In this document: piece after piece, positions 33,285 through 42,859 of the stretch
Position numbering within the stretch: the first letter of the stretch is position 1
Layout of the letters: each line of letters begins with the position of its first letter
Assembly: GCA_016699165.1 (NCBI GenBank)
Contig: CP064963.1
Coordinates: 3,782,001 to 3,846,000 of the forward strand
Length of the DNA: 64,000 nt
Source of the DNA: Candidatus Melainabacteria bacterium
GTDB lineage: Bacteria; Cyanobacteriota; Vampirovibrionia; Obscuribacterales; Obscuribacteraceae
Direction: 5' to 3'
Translations under genes and position numbers: made by a program
The notes under the pieces: model-generated
Database searches by the model: none
Told to the model about the DNA's origin: nothing
What the model saw: the letters and a program-made list of their open reading frames with translations, nothing else

Positions 33285-34393
33285 TGTCAAATTTTCTTTG
33301 TAGGCGAGTCGTGATTTTGCTTGCGACAATTATTGCTCACAACTTATGCTTGAGCAATCCCGTCCATGCTCAAGCATCCGTCGCTCCTCGCAAAAATTCT
33401 GCCGACTACAAGCTTGTTATGACATTGCCGGGGCTGACATCGCTGCAAATAGAGCGAATAAACGTCATCTATGATAGTTGCGTTGCGAAGCTAAATATGG
33501 GTGTCCCATTGCAGCCGGTCAGGAAAGATTTTTATACCAGAATTCGTCCCATCTTAAATGCAAAACAGCTGAAGGCGCTTCATCCAACCGCTCATCTGCA
33601 CTCGATTCCAAAACAAGGAGACCGTGGTTTGTACAAAGTCACTGTAGATGTTCCATATATAACGCCACCAGATGCGGTGCGTAAAGGCGACGTTTATTTA
33701 CCTAAGAATGAAAAGGACAAACTTCGTCCCGCGGTACTTTATATTCATGGTGGTGGCTGGTCAGGCGGCGACAAACAAGAATCCAGCATGATGCCCGAGG
33801 CGCTTGCTGCCCAGGGTTTCGTAGTCTTCAATATCAATTATCGATTGGTGCATAGAGGTGGCGAATTCCCCGCCAACTTTACGGATGTAAAAGATGCCTT
33901 TGCGTTCTTGGCTAGTAAGTCAGATGAATGGCGCATCGACAAAGCTAAGATAGCGGTCATGGGCGGCTCGGCTGGTGCGCATCTGGCAATGCTTTTGGGT
34001 TATTGCAACAATCCTAAGTTCAAAGCTGAGCATTATCCAAACTCAATTGCACGACCAGTTGCTGTGGTCAGTTGGTATGGACCATGCGATTTTGTCAAAG
34101 GGCGAAGCGGCATGGTGGACGAGATGCTCGCCAAAAGTGACTCGACGGGTTATGCGGACGCCGCACCAATTACTTATGCAAAGTCCGCAGTCCCGACACT
34201 TTTTATCCATGGTACCAAGGATGATGTCGTCTCCATTCGTCATTCTAAAAAGATGCATGACGCTTTGGTCGAGCACAAAATCCGCACTCAGATGTTGACA
34301 CTAGAAGGTGCCGGACATGGCTTCGCATCTGATGATTGGCTCAAGGCGAAAGATGCGAGCATCAAGTTTTTGAACGGTGTTTTTGCTATTTGA
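33284..34393 (+). CDS. Exported alpha/beta-hydrolase (esterase/lipase)
   Basis: A 369-residue protein with a signal peptide (about residues 1-30). A helical stretch (about 45-105, LTSLQIERINVIYDSC...) precedes an alpha/beta-hydrolase of the BD-FAE/HSL type: oxyanion motif IHGGGWSGG, nucleophile elbow GGSAGAH, acid in HGTKDDVV and base in GAGHGFAS. It should cleave esters such as acetylated or feruloylated sugars in the periplasm or outside. ATG 33284 overlaps the toxin stop. The 3' end overlaps the convergent gene by 8 bases. Confidence 0.85.
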   Translation: MSNFLCRRVVILLATIIAHNLCLSNPVHAQASVAPRKNSADYKLVMTLPGLTSLQIERINVIYDSCVAKLNMGVPLQPVRKDFYTRIRPILNAKQLKALHPTAHLHSIPKQGDRGLYKVTVDVPYITPPDAVRKGDVYLPKNEKDKLRPAVLYIHGGGWSGGDKQESSMMPEALAAQGFVVFNINYRLVHRGGEFPANFTDVKDAFAFLASKSDEWRIDKAKIAVMGGSAGAHLAMLLGYCNNPKFKAEHYPNSIARPVAVVSWYGPCDFVKGRSGMVDEMLAKSDSTGYADAAPITYAKSAVPTLFIHGTKDDVVSIRHSKKMHDALVEHKIRTQMLTLEGAGHGFASDDWLKAKDASIKFLNGVFAI

Positions 34394-35873
34394 ATTCTTT
34401 CTTGGCGTTTTCAATCGAGTCTTTGATCTTTGTGACATTTTCAGGATTATACGCAAAGCGACCAACTGCCCCTCTGTTGGTGCTGTAAACACCATCGTGA
34501 AAATAGTCGAGGACGAGTATCCAAGTTGTACCAGGCTTTGGCATATCGGATGGGTTGAACTTCCAATTGGGATCTTGACGGAAGTCAAGATTCCAGGTCT
34601 CTCTAAGAGTGTAAAAAACTTTTATAGGTTTCCTTTCGTTAATGCTCGCATAGTGATTTGAAAAGGAAGATTTGCTATTCAATATTTCAAGAATTTCAAA
34701 ATCTGCAATGGGTTGTTTTTCGTAAGTAGGTATTCTGTTTCGGTCATAACCTACGTATTTAGCGATGACAATGGCATATGCTCCCATCTCTGCCATCTGC
34801 CAATTATCTTTGTATTTTTTTCGTTCTGTCGTAAAAGCGGCTTCTTGATCAGTTGCTGGCAAACTCTTTATTTTCAACGCCATCTCTAAGTCACTGGTTT
34901 TGAAATATCGATATTTCACCTTTCGGGCAATCAATTCATTCATGATTATCAATGCACTTTCTATTTGCTCTCGACTCGCTACAAAGTAGGCTGGGTCCCA
35001 ACTTGAAATAATCGGCCAACGTTCTTGTCCGGGTAGAAAAGTTGTATGATTACTGATGATTGACCTGCCATTTTTTGCAACTTTTTCAAAGTTTGCCATC
35101 ATCTGACTTGCCTTATCCAGATCATTTTTCTGTATTAGTTTTTTTGCGTTGCTTAAAACCTGGTCGAGCAGTTCTGATCTTAACTTTTCCATTTCAAGCC
35201 TTTTAGATTCTTTGTCTACAGCAATTGGATTTTTTACTAAGATCAAGTTCTGCAAAACAGAAGCATTGAAGGCTGTTTCAAGTTCGCCGTTTTTCCAGCA
35301 TTCTTGCTTTAACTCTTCGAGCAAATCTAAGTCAACCTGTTTGGTTTTATCTACGATCTCTCTCAACTTTTTCTGCTTAGAATTTGCTTTTAGCATATCG
35401 AAAGCGGAAGTGTTTGGGATAACAGAGAAAAAGACATCTCTAATTTCGTTTGGTGCTGGTGAACCTAGATATGACGTTATTTCCTCTTCTTCGGCTTTAT
35501 ATAAATGGGAAGAATAGGCGTTGCAAAATTGAGCACAACCTGAAAGATTTACGCTGGAAAAAAGAAAGGCAAGTCCCATTGATATCGCCTTTTGTACAAG
35601 TTGAATCTTCTTTCGAACTACTCTGATTATTTTTGTACAATCGCTCGTTTTAATGGTACCGTCTGCGCGAAGAAAGTACTTAACGCAGATGTTTCCCTCA
35701 TTGTTACTTGCCAAAAGAGCTTCAGCTTCAGTACGAGTTAAATCGGAGATGTTATACACTTTTTGCGAACATTGATTGCAAAAGCGTTCGCGCTCATCAC
35801 CTGACATGGATTCCCAGGTAAGTGGGCACGGGTAAGCTAAAATCAAATTGTCTAATGCATTTTCTTTGTTCAT
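34386..35873 (-). CDS. Protein with Cys-rich N-terminal domain and a possible lipobox, function unknown
   Basis: A 495-residue protein. Residues 15-80 form a Cys-rich module seen at the N-terminus of many uncharacterised proteins: CPLTWESM, RFCNQCSQKVYNISDLT, EAEALL, CVKYFLRADGTIKTSDC. A hydrophobic segment (about 95-112) ends in SVNLSGCAQ, which could be a lipobox or a membrane turn, so residues after it may be outside. The large C-terminal part is helical (KQKKLREIVDKTKQ...) followed by a compact domain with no recognised family. It follows the double TonB-C gene by 14 bases on the same strand. Confidence 0.65.
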   Translation of the reverse strand: MNKENALDNLILAYPCPLTWESMSGDERERFCNQCSQKVYNISDLTRTEAEALLASNNEGNICVKYFLRADGTIKTSDCTKIIRVVRKKIQLVQKAISMGLAFLFSSVNLSGCAQFCNAYSSHLYKAEEEEITSYLGSPAPNEIRDVFFSVIPNTSAFDMLKANSKQKKLREIVDKTKQVDLDLLEELKQECWKNGELETAFNASVLQNLILVKNPIAVDKESKRLEMEKLRSELLDQVLSNAKKLIQKNDLDKASQMMANFEKVAKNGRSIISNHTTFLPGQERWPIISSWDPAYFVASREQIESALIIMNELIARKVKYRYFKTSDLEMALKIKSLPATDQEAAFTTERKKYKDNWQMAEMGAYAIVIAKYVGYDRNRIPTYEKQPIADFEILEILNSKSSFSNHYASINERKPIKVFYTLRETWNLDFRQDPNWKFNPSDMPKPGTTWILVLDYFHDGVYSTNRGAVGRFAYNPENVTKIKDSIENAKKEFK

Positions 35874-35887
35874 TTTTTTCCCGACTC

Positions 35888-36652
35888 TCAGTTTAACCCA
35901 ATTAGCTGCGCCTCTGAAATATACGGTTCTCGAATCGTTGGATCGAAAGTGAATTTGATTCTGATTTCGCTAGGAAGTCCTGGTGGCAGGTCAATTGGAC
36001 TCGATTCTTTGATGATGTCGAACATAACTTGGGTTGATCTGTCTTGCGCTTGAGTAAGCACAACATAGTCATAGAGCTTACCTTCTGCATTCATCGTAAA
36101 ACCGATAACAACTTTCGATTTGTTACTTTCGCTTTGATACCATTTTTCTCTGACAGTATCTAGCAAGTTAGTTAGATAAGGACCCAGCTTCTTTTTTACG
36201 AAATCGAATTCAGAAATTCTTCGTTCCCTTTTGTATTTTTGAAGTTCGGCCGAGAAAGTATATTGGATGACGACGGACTCTGGAGCACCTTTAGGTAACG
36301 GAAAGAATGGTGCAGAGTCTCGAATGGCAAGCAAAGCCGATTGAGAATATGGATTATCGTTATGTGTAATCAGCTTTAAGTCAGAAAGTCTGCCGTTTTT
36401 ATGAATGGTAAAAACAACAATTAGTTTAGTTTGCTTTGCCTCCGATGGCGGGTTCCACGCATCGATTATACGTCTGTTCAGAGCAGCTAAATACCTTCCG
36501 CCGCAAATATCCGGTTTAACAGAGCAGGAGCAGTCGTCTTTCTCCATGTAAGTGAATTGGTAAAGTCTGTATTTGTCAGGATCTTCGACGGCAAACGCGC
36601 TTGTCGAAAAGATCACAAGCAAAAATAGAGCGAAAATCAATGCAGTGCGCAT
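35888..36652 (-). CDS. Exported protein with two TonB C-terminal-like domains
   Basis: A 254-residue protein with signal peptide MRTALIFALFLLVIFSTSAFA. Two TonB-C repeats are visible: one with AWNPPSEAKQTKLIVVFTIHKNGRL (about 65-130) and a second with KWYQSESNKSKVVIGFTMNAEGKL (about 165-240). Each has the W, the G-x-L/V strand and the closing IxxxF. The Cys-rich stretch CSCSVKPDIC lies before repeat 1. There is no TonB membrane anchor with a proline arm. It is transcribed ahead of the Cys-rich-module gene, so the two may share a role. Confidence 0.75.
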   Translation of the reverse strand: MRTALIFALFLLVIFSTSAFAVEDPDKYRLYQFTYMEKDDCSCSVKPDICGGRYLAALNRRIIDAWNPPSEAKQTKLIVVFTIHKNGRLSDLKLITHNDNPYSQSALLAIRDSAPFFPLPKGAPESVVIQYTFSAELQKYKRERRISEFDFVKKKLGPYLTNLLDTVREKWYQSESNKSKVVIGFTMNAEGKLYDYVVLTQAQDRSTQVMFDIIKESSPIDLPPGLPSEIRIKFTFDPTIREPYISEAQLIGLN

Positions 36653-36720
36653 GATTCAACATTAGCCTTGAATCCATCTTCAGAATATAGGGAAAATCCT
36701 GAAGCGCAACAAAAATATTA

Positions 36721-38205
36721 CTAGACGATACTCTCGCTCGTTGGAGGTGGCGGTGGCGCTGGAGTTGCATCAACCTTTGGTCCGCCTTGTCCAGGTCTCC
36801 AGGTTGAGACGAAAACAATCACAGCAGAGATTGCTGCAAGCACTGCAAGTGTCGTCAGACGTTGATTAGCGTCGCATGCGTTGCCCTTTTCTATCAGGTC
36901 GCCTGTGATTTGAGCACAGGTTATAACTGCTAGTGGGAAAGCCATGATTAACTCGTTGCCTTCAGACTCCCAGAGCGAGTTTGGCACTAAGAAGATTGAC
37001 ACCATAAGCGATGCCACTACAGACGCGAGCATGAAGCTTGAGGCGGCTTCTGCGTGCAAGAAATAGTTGCAAGCCATCGGTGCCATTAAGCCAGCGGATG
37101 AAATCAATAATGCTTTGACCCAGCCTGAAGTTGCTGTGTTTTTTACTAGATAAGCAATGGTCACTGCCATCAAGAAACCGGCATAGAGACCGGCGCTTAC
37201 ATAGACGTGCATCAAGTTGATACCGGTCATATTGCTGTTATAAGTAAACACAAATGCTTCGAGCATTGCTTTAGCCAGCCAGAAGAATCCGGCGATAGCA
37301 GCGTATTTGTGTTTGTAGCCGACCGAAATTATGGTGGTCGATGCAAGCACAATTAAGCCAGCTGTTCCAAATAATCTGCTTACTACAAGAGTGAAGATGC
37401 CGATGAAAAGCAGGGCTTTGAAAGACTTGAGCGATGAGGGTGCGTTTAGTGAATTCTTTTTGTCGAGCGAGTCGAGCAAATAAGTCATCATGAATCCGGC
37501 GCCGCCAACTATTGCAAGCTTAGACATGTCCAGTGCCACCATCATTTTGGTGACTAATATAAGTAGAAGCAATCCGCCGGTTGCTGCAAGGGTCAAACGC
37601 TTCACGTACAGATTATCTTGTTTGATGAATGGACCCTGAAGCCAGCGCAAGACAAGTGCAGATGTGATGCTAACTAGAAATAGTTTTTGGTGAGTAAGGT
37701 ACCAGGTTGCGTTGTCTACTTTGTTCATTACAAATAGACCGATGAGCCAGATCAGTGCGGGAAGAATATCTACAAAGCTGCGATCGGCGCGATGTTCGTC
37801 GCTTATTGCAAAAGTTTCGATAAACGAAGATAACACTAGAGCTAGTGCCATCGCCGGTAGTGCTATTGGTTGAGAGTTTGGAATCGCCATTGTGGCTATG
37901 ACCGATCCAATCAATAGAATCAAAGCGCGAAGCCATGAGTTCATACCAAGTGAGGTCAAAATAAAGGGAAGGATAAATCCGCCGGCTATAAACATGCGGC
38001 TCGATGATGTGTCGACTCCAAGGAAGCTTGCCAGAAAGAGCATGGCAATTGTGTGTGCAATTCCTATTGCGACTGGCTTTATGCGTGGCGTGAAGCCTTT
38101 CGAATTTATTTCTGCCATCGATTTGTCGCGCACGAAGCGCCAGGCAAAAAAGCCTACGGCGACGAGGAAGAACAGAATTGAAAATTCGTTGGATAAGGTA
38201 GCCAT
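36721..38205 (-). CDS. Polytopic membrane protein, about 13 transmembrane segments
   Basis: A 494-residue, very hydrophobic protein with about 13 predicted transmembrane helices and a proline-rich tail (TPAPPPPPTSE). I start at ATG 38205 because AGGTG lies just upstream; an ATG two codons earlier is possible. No transporter motif is recognised. The pairwise hydrophobic layout could be a permease or a flippase-like protein. It is divergent from 38315. Confidence 0.65.
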   Translation of the reverse strand: MATLSNEFSILFFLVAVGFFAWRFVRDKSMAEINSKGFTPRIKPVAIGIAHTIAMLFLASFLGVDTSSSRMFIAGGFILPFILTSLGMNSWLRALILLIGSVIATMAIPNSQPIALPAMALALVLSSFIETFAISDEHRADRSFVDILPALIWLIGLFVMNKVDNATWYLTHQKLFLVSITSALVLRWLQGPFIKQDNLYVKRLTLAATGGLLLLILVTKMMVALDMSKLAIVGGAGFMMTYLLDSLDKKNSLNAPSSLKSFKALLFIGIFTLVVSRLFGTAGLIVLASTTIISVGYKHKYAAIAGFFWLAKAMLEAFVFTYNSNMTGINLMHVYVSAGLYAGFLMAVTIAYLVKNTATSGWVKALLISSAGLMAPMACNYFLHAEAASSFMLASVVASLMVSIFLVPNSLWESEGNELIMAFPLAVITCAQITGDLIEKGNACDANQRLTTLAVLAAISAVIVFVSTWRPGQGGPKVDATPAPPPPPTSESIV

Positions 38206-38314
38206 GTGCACCTGAAATTGGGGTCGACTGAAAAGTGGAACGCTAATTAAAACTACTAACCTGATAAGCTAAATTAGCCGGTAATGATTCAGCGTTCAAC
38301 TCGCAAGCAGCTTT

Positions 38315-39238
38315 ATGAGAATTCTTTATCCTCTACTTCTTCTACTTGTAATCGGTATCGTTGGCACCGCCCTTTTCTGGTCCAATTCTGCGGTGGATAC
38401 GGCCAATGTCAGTGAGGCTTTCTTGCAGGCTGTCGAAGCGGGCAACTATCGCAAGGTGGTCAAACAATTTGGCGGCAATGCGTGTCAGTGCCCGGCTAAA
38501 GGCGGCTGGGTTTCGTATTTAGTTTATTTGTCGTCGCAAGAGCCCAACCTGGCGTTTATGATGAAGCATCCCTTTTCGACTGGCGAAGCAAAGTCAAAGG
38601 CGATTCCTGCCACGGTTAAATCGAAAACGCCAATTCCGTGGGAAGTGCCCGAAGATTTCAGCGTTGACGTTCCCATTAAATTCGATAAAGAATACGAGCC
38701 CAAATTTTTGCCGCTCAAGATGGCTTACGGCATCATCATGAAACAAGCAGAGTTCGACCAGTTCTTAGCCGATCCCGACAAAGACTCATGGCAAGCATTT
38801 AGTCTGAGACTAAGGCCAAGCCTTGCCAAAGGCGTCATAGACAGACCGCCCACAAGTTTCGGCATTGAATATCATCCCAAAGAGCTTGCGCCCAGGAAAA
38901 TATCTGGCGAAGATTCCGATGATAGCTTTGTCTACGCACGAGTTGAAGACACGCTCGATGAGCTTTTGACCCCAGAAGAAAAACTGTATTTGCATCCAAA
39001 AGACGCAGCCGGTGTGGTTGATGACAAAGGCGGCGCGCTCGATTTTCAAAAAGTGGAAGAGTCTCTGCCTAAGCTAATGCGTTGCACACTGCGGCTGCAT
39101 GTAGTCCGTCGCGGGCAGCTCAATAAGTGGACTGTGTATCATTTTGCCATTCTAGATCCTGTATTCAAGACTGCTTCGGGCAGTGAGCTTGCCTTTAAAA
39201 ATTACCAGTCGCCAATGCGCAAAAGCTGGACAAAGTAA
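38315..39238 (+). CDS. Membrane-anchored hypothetical protein
   Basis: A 307-residue protein with an N-terminal anchor (MRILYPLLLLLVIGIVGTALFW) and an extracytoplasmic domain. A short NTF2-like start (NVSEAFLQAVEAGNYRKVVKQFGG) and a CQC pair are visible; the rest contains alternating strands with no family I recognise. It precedes the paaK operon by 72 bases on the same strand but a link is not evident. Confidence 0.6.
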   Translation: MRILYPLLLLLVIGIVGTALFWSNSAVDTANVSEAFLQAVEAGNYRKVVKQFGGNACQCPAKGGWVSYLVYLSSQEPNLAFMMKHPFSTGEAKSKAIPATVKSKTPIPWEVPEDFSVDVPIKFDKEYEPKFLPLKMAYGIIMKQAEFDQFLADPDKDSWQAFSLRLRPSLAKGVIDRPPTSFGIEYHPKELAPRKISGEDSDDSFVYARVEDTLDELLTPEEKLYLHPKDAAGVVDDKGGALDFQKVEESLPKLMRCTLRLHVVRRGQLNKWTVYHFAILDPVFKTASGSELAFKNYQSPMRKSWTK

Positions 39239-39310
39239 GAAGATCTTAAGCACCCCCAGATAGGCCAACATATCTATCTATTGTTTGTATAGTTATGACC
39301 TTCATAGCTG

Positions 39311-40687
39311 TTGGGCGTGGTACTTGTTGTGGTAGCCAAGACTAAATCCGAACCGTTCATTTGGAACAAAAATGTTGAGTGCATGTCGCGTGGCGAATTG
39401 CAGACGATGCAAGCCAAACGACTGGGCGACGTGCTCAAGCGCGTGAGCAAAAACGAGTTTTACAAAAAGCGCTTTGCCGAAGCTGGCGTAAGCAATTTAG
39501 CCGAAAATTTTAAAGACCTGGCCGATCTTAAATCGCTGCCGTTTACTTACAAGTATGACCTGCGCAACAATTATCCGTTTGGTCTTTTTTGCGAGCCGTT
39601 ATCGAATGTGCGTCGCATTCACGCATCGTCAGGCACCAAGGGCAAACCGACCGTGGTTGGCTATACAGATCAAGATATCGAAATCTGGAAAGAAGTATGC
39701 GCACGCTCGCTTGCTTGTGCTGGCGCAAGACCGAAAGACGTTATTCATAACGCTTATGGATATGGACTTTTCACTGGCGGGCTCGGGATGCATTATGGCA
39801 TCGAGCATTTTGGCGCCACTGTAATTCCTGCATCGGGTGGGCGCACGCAGCAGCAAATTATGCTCATGCAAGATTTTGGTTCGCGCATTTTGCTCTCGAC
39901 GCCGTCTTACGCCTTAAATATTGGCTATCACATGGAAGAGCACGGCATCGACCTCTCGACCATAAAAATAGAAATCGGCATCTTTGGTGCCGAACCCTGG
40001 ACTGAAGAATTGCGCAAGCAGATAGAGAGCAAACTAAATATCAAGGCGCTCGATATTTATGGTCTGTCCGAAATTATAGGACCGGGTGTCTCGATGGAAT
40101 GTGTTGAAGGCAGAAAAGGCTTACATGTTTGGGAAGACTATTTCTTGCCAGAGATTATCGATCCTAAATCTGGCGAAGTTTTGCCTGAAGGTGAAGAAGG
40201 TGAGCTAGTTTTCACTAATCTTCAAAAAGAAGCGATTCCTGTTATTAGATACAGAACTGGCGACATTTCGCGCCTGTATTATGAGCCTTGCGTTTGCGGG
40301 CGCACGATGGCGCGCATGGAGCGCGTAAAAGCAAGACTTGATGACATGCTGATTATACGTGGCGTCAATGTCTACCCATCTGAGATTGAGCAGGCGCTTT
40401 TAAGTATTGATGAGCTTGCACCGCACTATCAGCTTGTGGTTAATCGCGAGAAAGCGCTTGACGTGCTTGAGGTCCAGGTCGAAATCTCGGAAGAGATTGT
40501 GGCGCGCTGGGGCGAATTCGACAAGGGGCAGGTTGAGTTTGAAAGTTTGACGCAAAAGATACAGAAAGCTCTCAAAGAGAACATGGGGCTGACAGCAGAT
40601 GTTAAACTCATGAAACCTCGCACGGTCCCTCGTTCTGAGGGCAAGGCTGTGCGTGTAGTAGACAACCGTGCGCAACCGTCAAAATAG
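39311..40687 (+). CDS. paaK: Phenylacetate-CoA ligase-type AMP-forming ligase
   Basis: A 458-residue member of the ANL superfamily. The AMP loop HASSGTKGKPTVVGYT, the segment YGYGLFTGGLGMHYG, IYGLSEIIGPG, the YRTGDIS hinge region and the C-terminal RGVNVYPSEIE are all those of PaaK enzymes. It converts an aryl acid such as phenylacetate plus ATP and CoA into the CoA thioester. The start is uncertain: I give TTG 39311, but GTG 39329 (VAKTKSEPF) is a good alternative. It opens an operon with an EthD protein, three crotonases and a symporter. Substrate is assigned by family only. Confidence 0.88.
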   Translation: MGVVLVVVAKTKSEPFIWNKNVECMSRGELQTMQAKRLGDVLKRVSKNEFYKKRFAEAGVSNLAENFKDLADLKSLPFTYKYDLRNNYPFGLFCEPLSNVRRIHASSGTKGKPTVVGYTDQDIEIWKEVCARSLACAGARPKDVIHNAYGYGLFTGGLGMHYGIEHFGATVIPASGGRTQQQIMLMQDFGSRILLSTPSYALNIGYHMEEHGIDLSTIKIEIGIFGAEPWTEELRKQIESKLNIKALDIYGLSEIIGPGVSMECVEGRKGLHVWEDYFLPEIIDPKSGEVLPEGEEGELVFTNLQKEAIPVIRYRTGDISRLYYEPCVCGRTMARMERVKARLDDMLIIRGVNVYPSEIEQALLSIDELAPHYQLVVNREKALDVLEVQVEISEEIVARWGEFDKGQVEFESLTQKIQKALKENMGLTADVKLMKPRTVPRSEGKAVRVVDNRAQPSK

Positions 40688-40738
40688 CACCAGATACAGT
40701 ATCGAAAATAAAACACCCCTAAGGAGCGAAAAGAACCA

Positions 40739-41062
40739 ATGATCAAGTTAGTTGCACTCTACAAAAAACCAGCCGACGTGGAAAAATTTGAAGAGCACTA
40801 TAACAACACTCATCTTCCGCTTGCAGCAAAAATTCCTGGCTTGAAAAAGTGCGAAGTGTCTAAATTTGTCGGCGCTCCTCGCGGCGAAGCCGAATATTAC
40901 ATGATGGCTGAATTGTATTTCGAAAACATGGACGCGCTCAAAGCCGGCATGGGTTCGGAAGAAGGTAAAGCATCAGCCAAAGATTTGATGAGCTTTGCAG
41001 CAGACGTGGTCACCATGTCGTTTGCTGAGTGCAAAGAAGAAAAAGTTGCTGCTAGCGTCTAA
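40739..41062 (+). CDS. EthD family protein
   Basis: A 107-residue dimeric ferredoxin-like (alpha/beta barrel) protein: MIKLVALYKKPADVEKFEEHYNNTHLPLA, PGLKKCEVSK and AELYFENMDALKAGM are typical of EthD. It has a strong AAGGAG binding site. Relatives act as small auxiliary enzymes in breakdown of ethers and aromatic or polyketide compounds. It lies between paaK and the first crotonase, 20 bases from the latter. Confidence 0.88.
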   Translation: MIKLVALYKKPADVEKFEEHYNNTHLPLAAKIPGLKKCEVSKFVGAPRGEAEYYMMAELYFENMDALKAGMGSEEGKASAKDLMSFAADVVTMSFAECKEEKVAASV

Positions 41063-41082
41063 TTAAAGGAAATAAAAATCAG

Positions 41083-42033
41083 ATGGCACAGGCATCCACA
41101 GATAAAGGTCTTCGTAAAGCGGTTTCAGGCGCAAAGCCAGAATCGTTCGATTTCAAAAGAATCATTTACGAGAAAAATGGCTACACCGCGACGATTACAA
41201 TCAATCGTCCCGATAGTCTTAACTGTTTTGATTTAGTCACGCTCAAAGAATTGGGCGACGCATATGTAGATTGCGCACACGACGATTCAATTGCCGTGGT
41301 CGTAATTACAGGTGCTGGAGACAAAGCATTTTGTACTGGTGCTGATTTGAAAGAACAAGACGAATATGTTCTGACTAAACCAAATGACTACTATAAATGG
41401 ATGTATGCTTTCGTCGAAATGCACGACCGTTTGCGCAATATCGGCAAGCCCACAATTGCAAGATTGAATGGCATGGTTGTGGGTGGTGGTAACGAGCTTA
41501 ATATGGCTTGCGACCTGGCTGTTGCAGCCAGTCACGTCACAATAAGACAAGTTGGCGCAGCGCGCGGTAGTGTCGCCGCTGGTGGTGCCACGCAATGGTT
41601 GCCTTTGATAATCGGTGATCGTAGAGCACGCGAAATGTTGTTGTTGTGCGAACCTATCGATGCTTACATGGCTCTTGATTGGGGTCTTGTAAATCAGGTG
41701 GTGCCAGCTTCAATGCTCGATCAAGCAGTAGCAGAACTAGCCGAGAAGCTTTATAACAAATTGCCTGAGTGTACTCGTTATACCAAGCAGCAAATAAACT
41801 TCTGGCGCGACTTCTCTTGGTCTATGACTATTGGACATGCGCGCGACTGGCTCACACTGCACTCGGCAGCACCTGAGACTTTTGAAGGTATCAGAGCTTT
41901 CAAGGACAAAACTCATATTGACTATAAAGGTCTGCGTGAGCGCGCTGGCAAAGCCGAGAAAAATTGTCAGGCTTGCCATACTCAGAACCTACAAACCAAC
42001 AAATTCTGCGGTAACTGCGGTAAATCGCTCTAA
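41083..42033 (+). CDS. Crotonase-fold hydrolase/hydratase with C-terminal zinc ribbon (BamA/Oah-like)
   Basis: A 316-residue enoyl-CoA hydratase-fold enzyme. Segments such as LNGMVVGGGNELNMACDLAVA, QVGAARGSVAAGGATQWLP and ECTRYTKQQINFW match, from memory, the 6-oxocyclohex-1-ene-1-carbonyl-CoA hydrolase (BamA/Oah) group rather than ordinary hydratases. The tail carries four cysteines as two Cys-x-x-Cys pairs (C295, C298, C309, C312), a zinc ribbon that also occurs in that group. The enzyme may open or hydrate a cyclic acyl-CoA derived from the PaaK product. No ring reductase is in the window, so the pathway is open. Confidence 0.8.
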   Translation: MAQASTDKGLRKAVSGAKPESFDFKRIIYEKNGYTATITINRPDSLNCFDLVTLKELGDAYVDCAHDDSIAVVVITGAGDKAFCTGADLKEQDEYVLTKPNDYYKWMYAFVEMHDRLRNIGKPTIARLNGMVVGGGNELNMACDLAVAASHVTIRQVGAARGSVAAGGATQWLPLIIGDRRAREMLLLCEPIDAYMALDWGLVNQVVPASMLDQAVAELAEKLYNKLPECTRYTKQQINFWRDFSWSMTIGHARDWLTLHSAAPETFEGIRAFKDKTHIDYKGLRERAGKAEKNCQACHTQNLQTNKFCGNCGKSL

Positions 42034-42052
42034 CTAAAAAGACAGGAGAGTC

Positions 42053-42826
42053 ATGACTTACAAAAACATTATTGTCGAAGAAGAAGGTGCAGTGGGCGTT
42101 ATCGCTCTCAATCGCCCTCAGGTGCTTAACGCGCTCAATCATGAATTGATGGGCGAATTGGTTTCGGCACTAGAAGAATTCGATCGTAAAGAATCGATTC
42201 GCTCAATCGTTTTGACTGGCAGCGAACGAGCATTTGCAGCTGGTGCTGACATTAAAGAAATGTCGGACGAAACTACGATTAGTATCATGCTCAGAGACAA
42301 TTTTGCCACCTGGGATCGTGTCCGAAATATCAAAAAGCCCATTGTTTGCGCTGTGAGCGGATTCGTTCTTGGCGGTGGTTGTGAGCTTATGATGAACTGC
42401 GACATCATTGTTGCGTCAGAAACAACTCAGCTTGGTCAGCCCGAAATCAATATTGGAGTTATTCCAGGAGCTGGCGGTACACAGCGACTGACACGCGTTG
42501 TGGGCAAACACAAAGCAATGGAAATGATTTTGACCGGCAAATCAATTACTGCTCACGAAGCGCTTGAGCTGGGGCTAGTAAACAAAGTTGTACCAGTAGA
42601 ATTATTTTTGGAAGAAGCTAAAGCAATGGCTCGCGAGATTGCTAAAAAATCGCCAGTCGCTGTAAGACTAGCCAAAGAGGCTGTGCTCAAATCGTATGAT
42701 GCCAGTCTTTCGGAAGGTCTTTTGTTCGAGCGCAAAAACTTCTACATGCTCTTCTCATCGGAAGATCAAAAAGAAGGTATGAAAGCATTTTTGGAAAAAC
42801 GCCAGCCCACATTTTCGGGTCGCTAA
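42053..42826 (+). CDS. Enoyl-CoA hydratase (crotonase; PaaF-like)
   Basis: A 257-residue canonical crotonase. Both catalytic glutamates are present, in GGGCELMMNCD and GQPEINIGVIPGAGGTQRL, and the oxyanion-hole glycines are in AAGADIKEM and GGGCE. It should hydrate enoyl-CoA esters; in this operon the PaaF-like step (2,3-dehydroadipyl-CoA hydration) is plausible but general beta-oxidation equally so. AGGAG precedes the ATG. It is 19 bases after the previous gene. Confidence 0.88.
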   Translation: MTYKNIIVEEEGAVGVIALNRPQVLNALNHELMGELVSALEEFDRKESIRSIVLTGSERAFAAGADIKEMSDETTISIMLRDNFATWDRVRNIKKPIVCAVSGFVLGGGCELMMNCDIIVASETTQLGQPEINIGVIPGAGGTQRLTRVVGKHKAMEMILTGKSITAHEALELGLVNKVVPVELFLEEAKAMAREIAKKSPVAVRLAKEAVLKSYDASLSEGLLFERKNFYMLFSSEDQKEGMKAFLEKRQPTFSGR

Positions 42827-42859
42827 TTTTAGATCTGTCAGTTATAGGAGACCCTCAAA

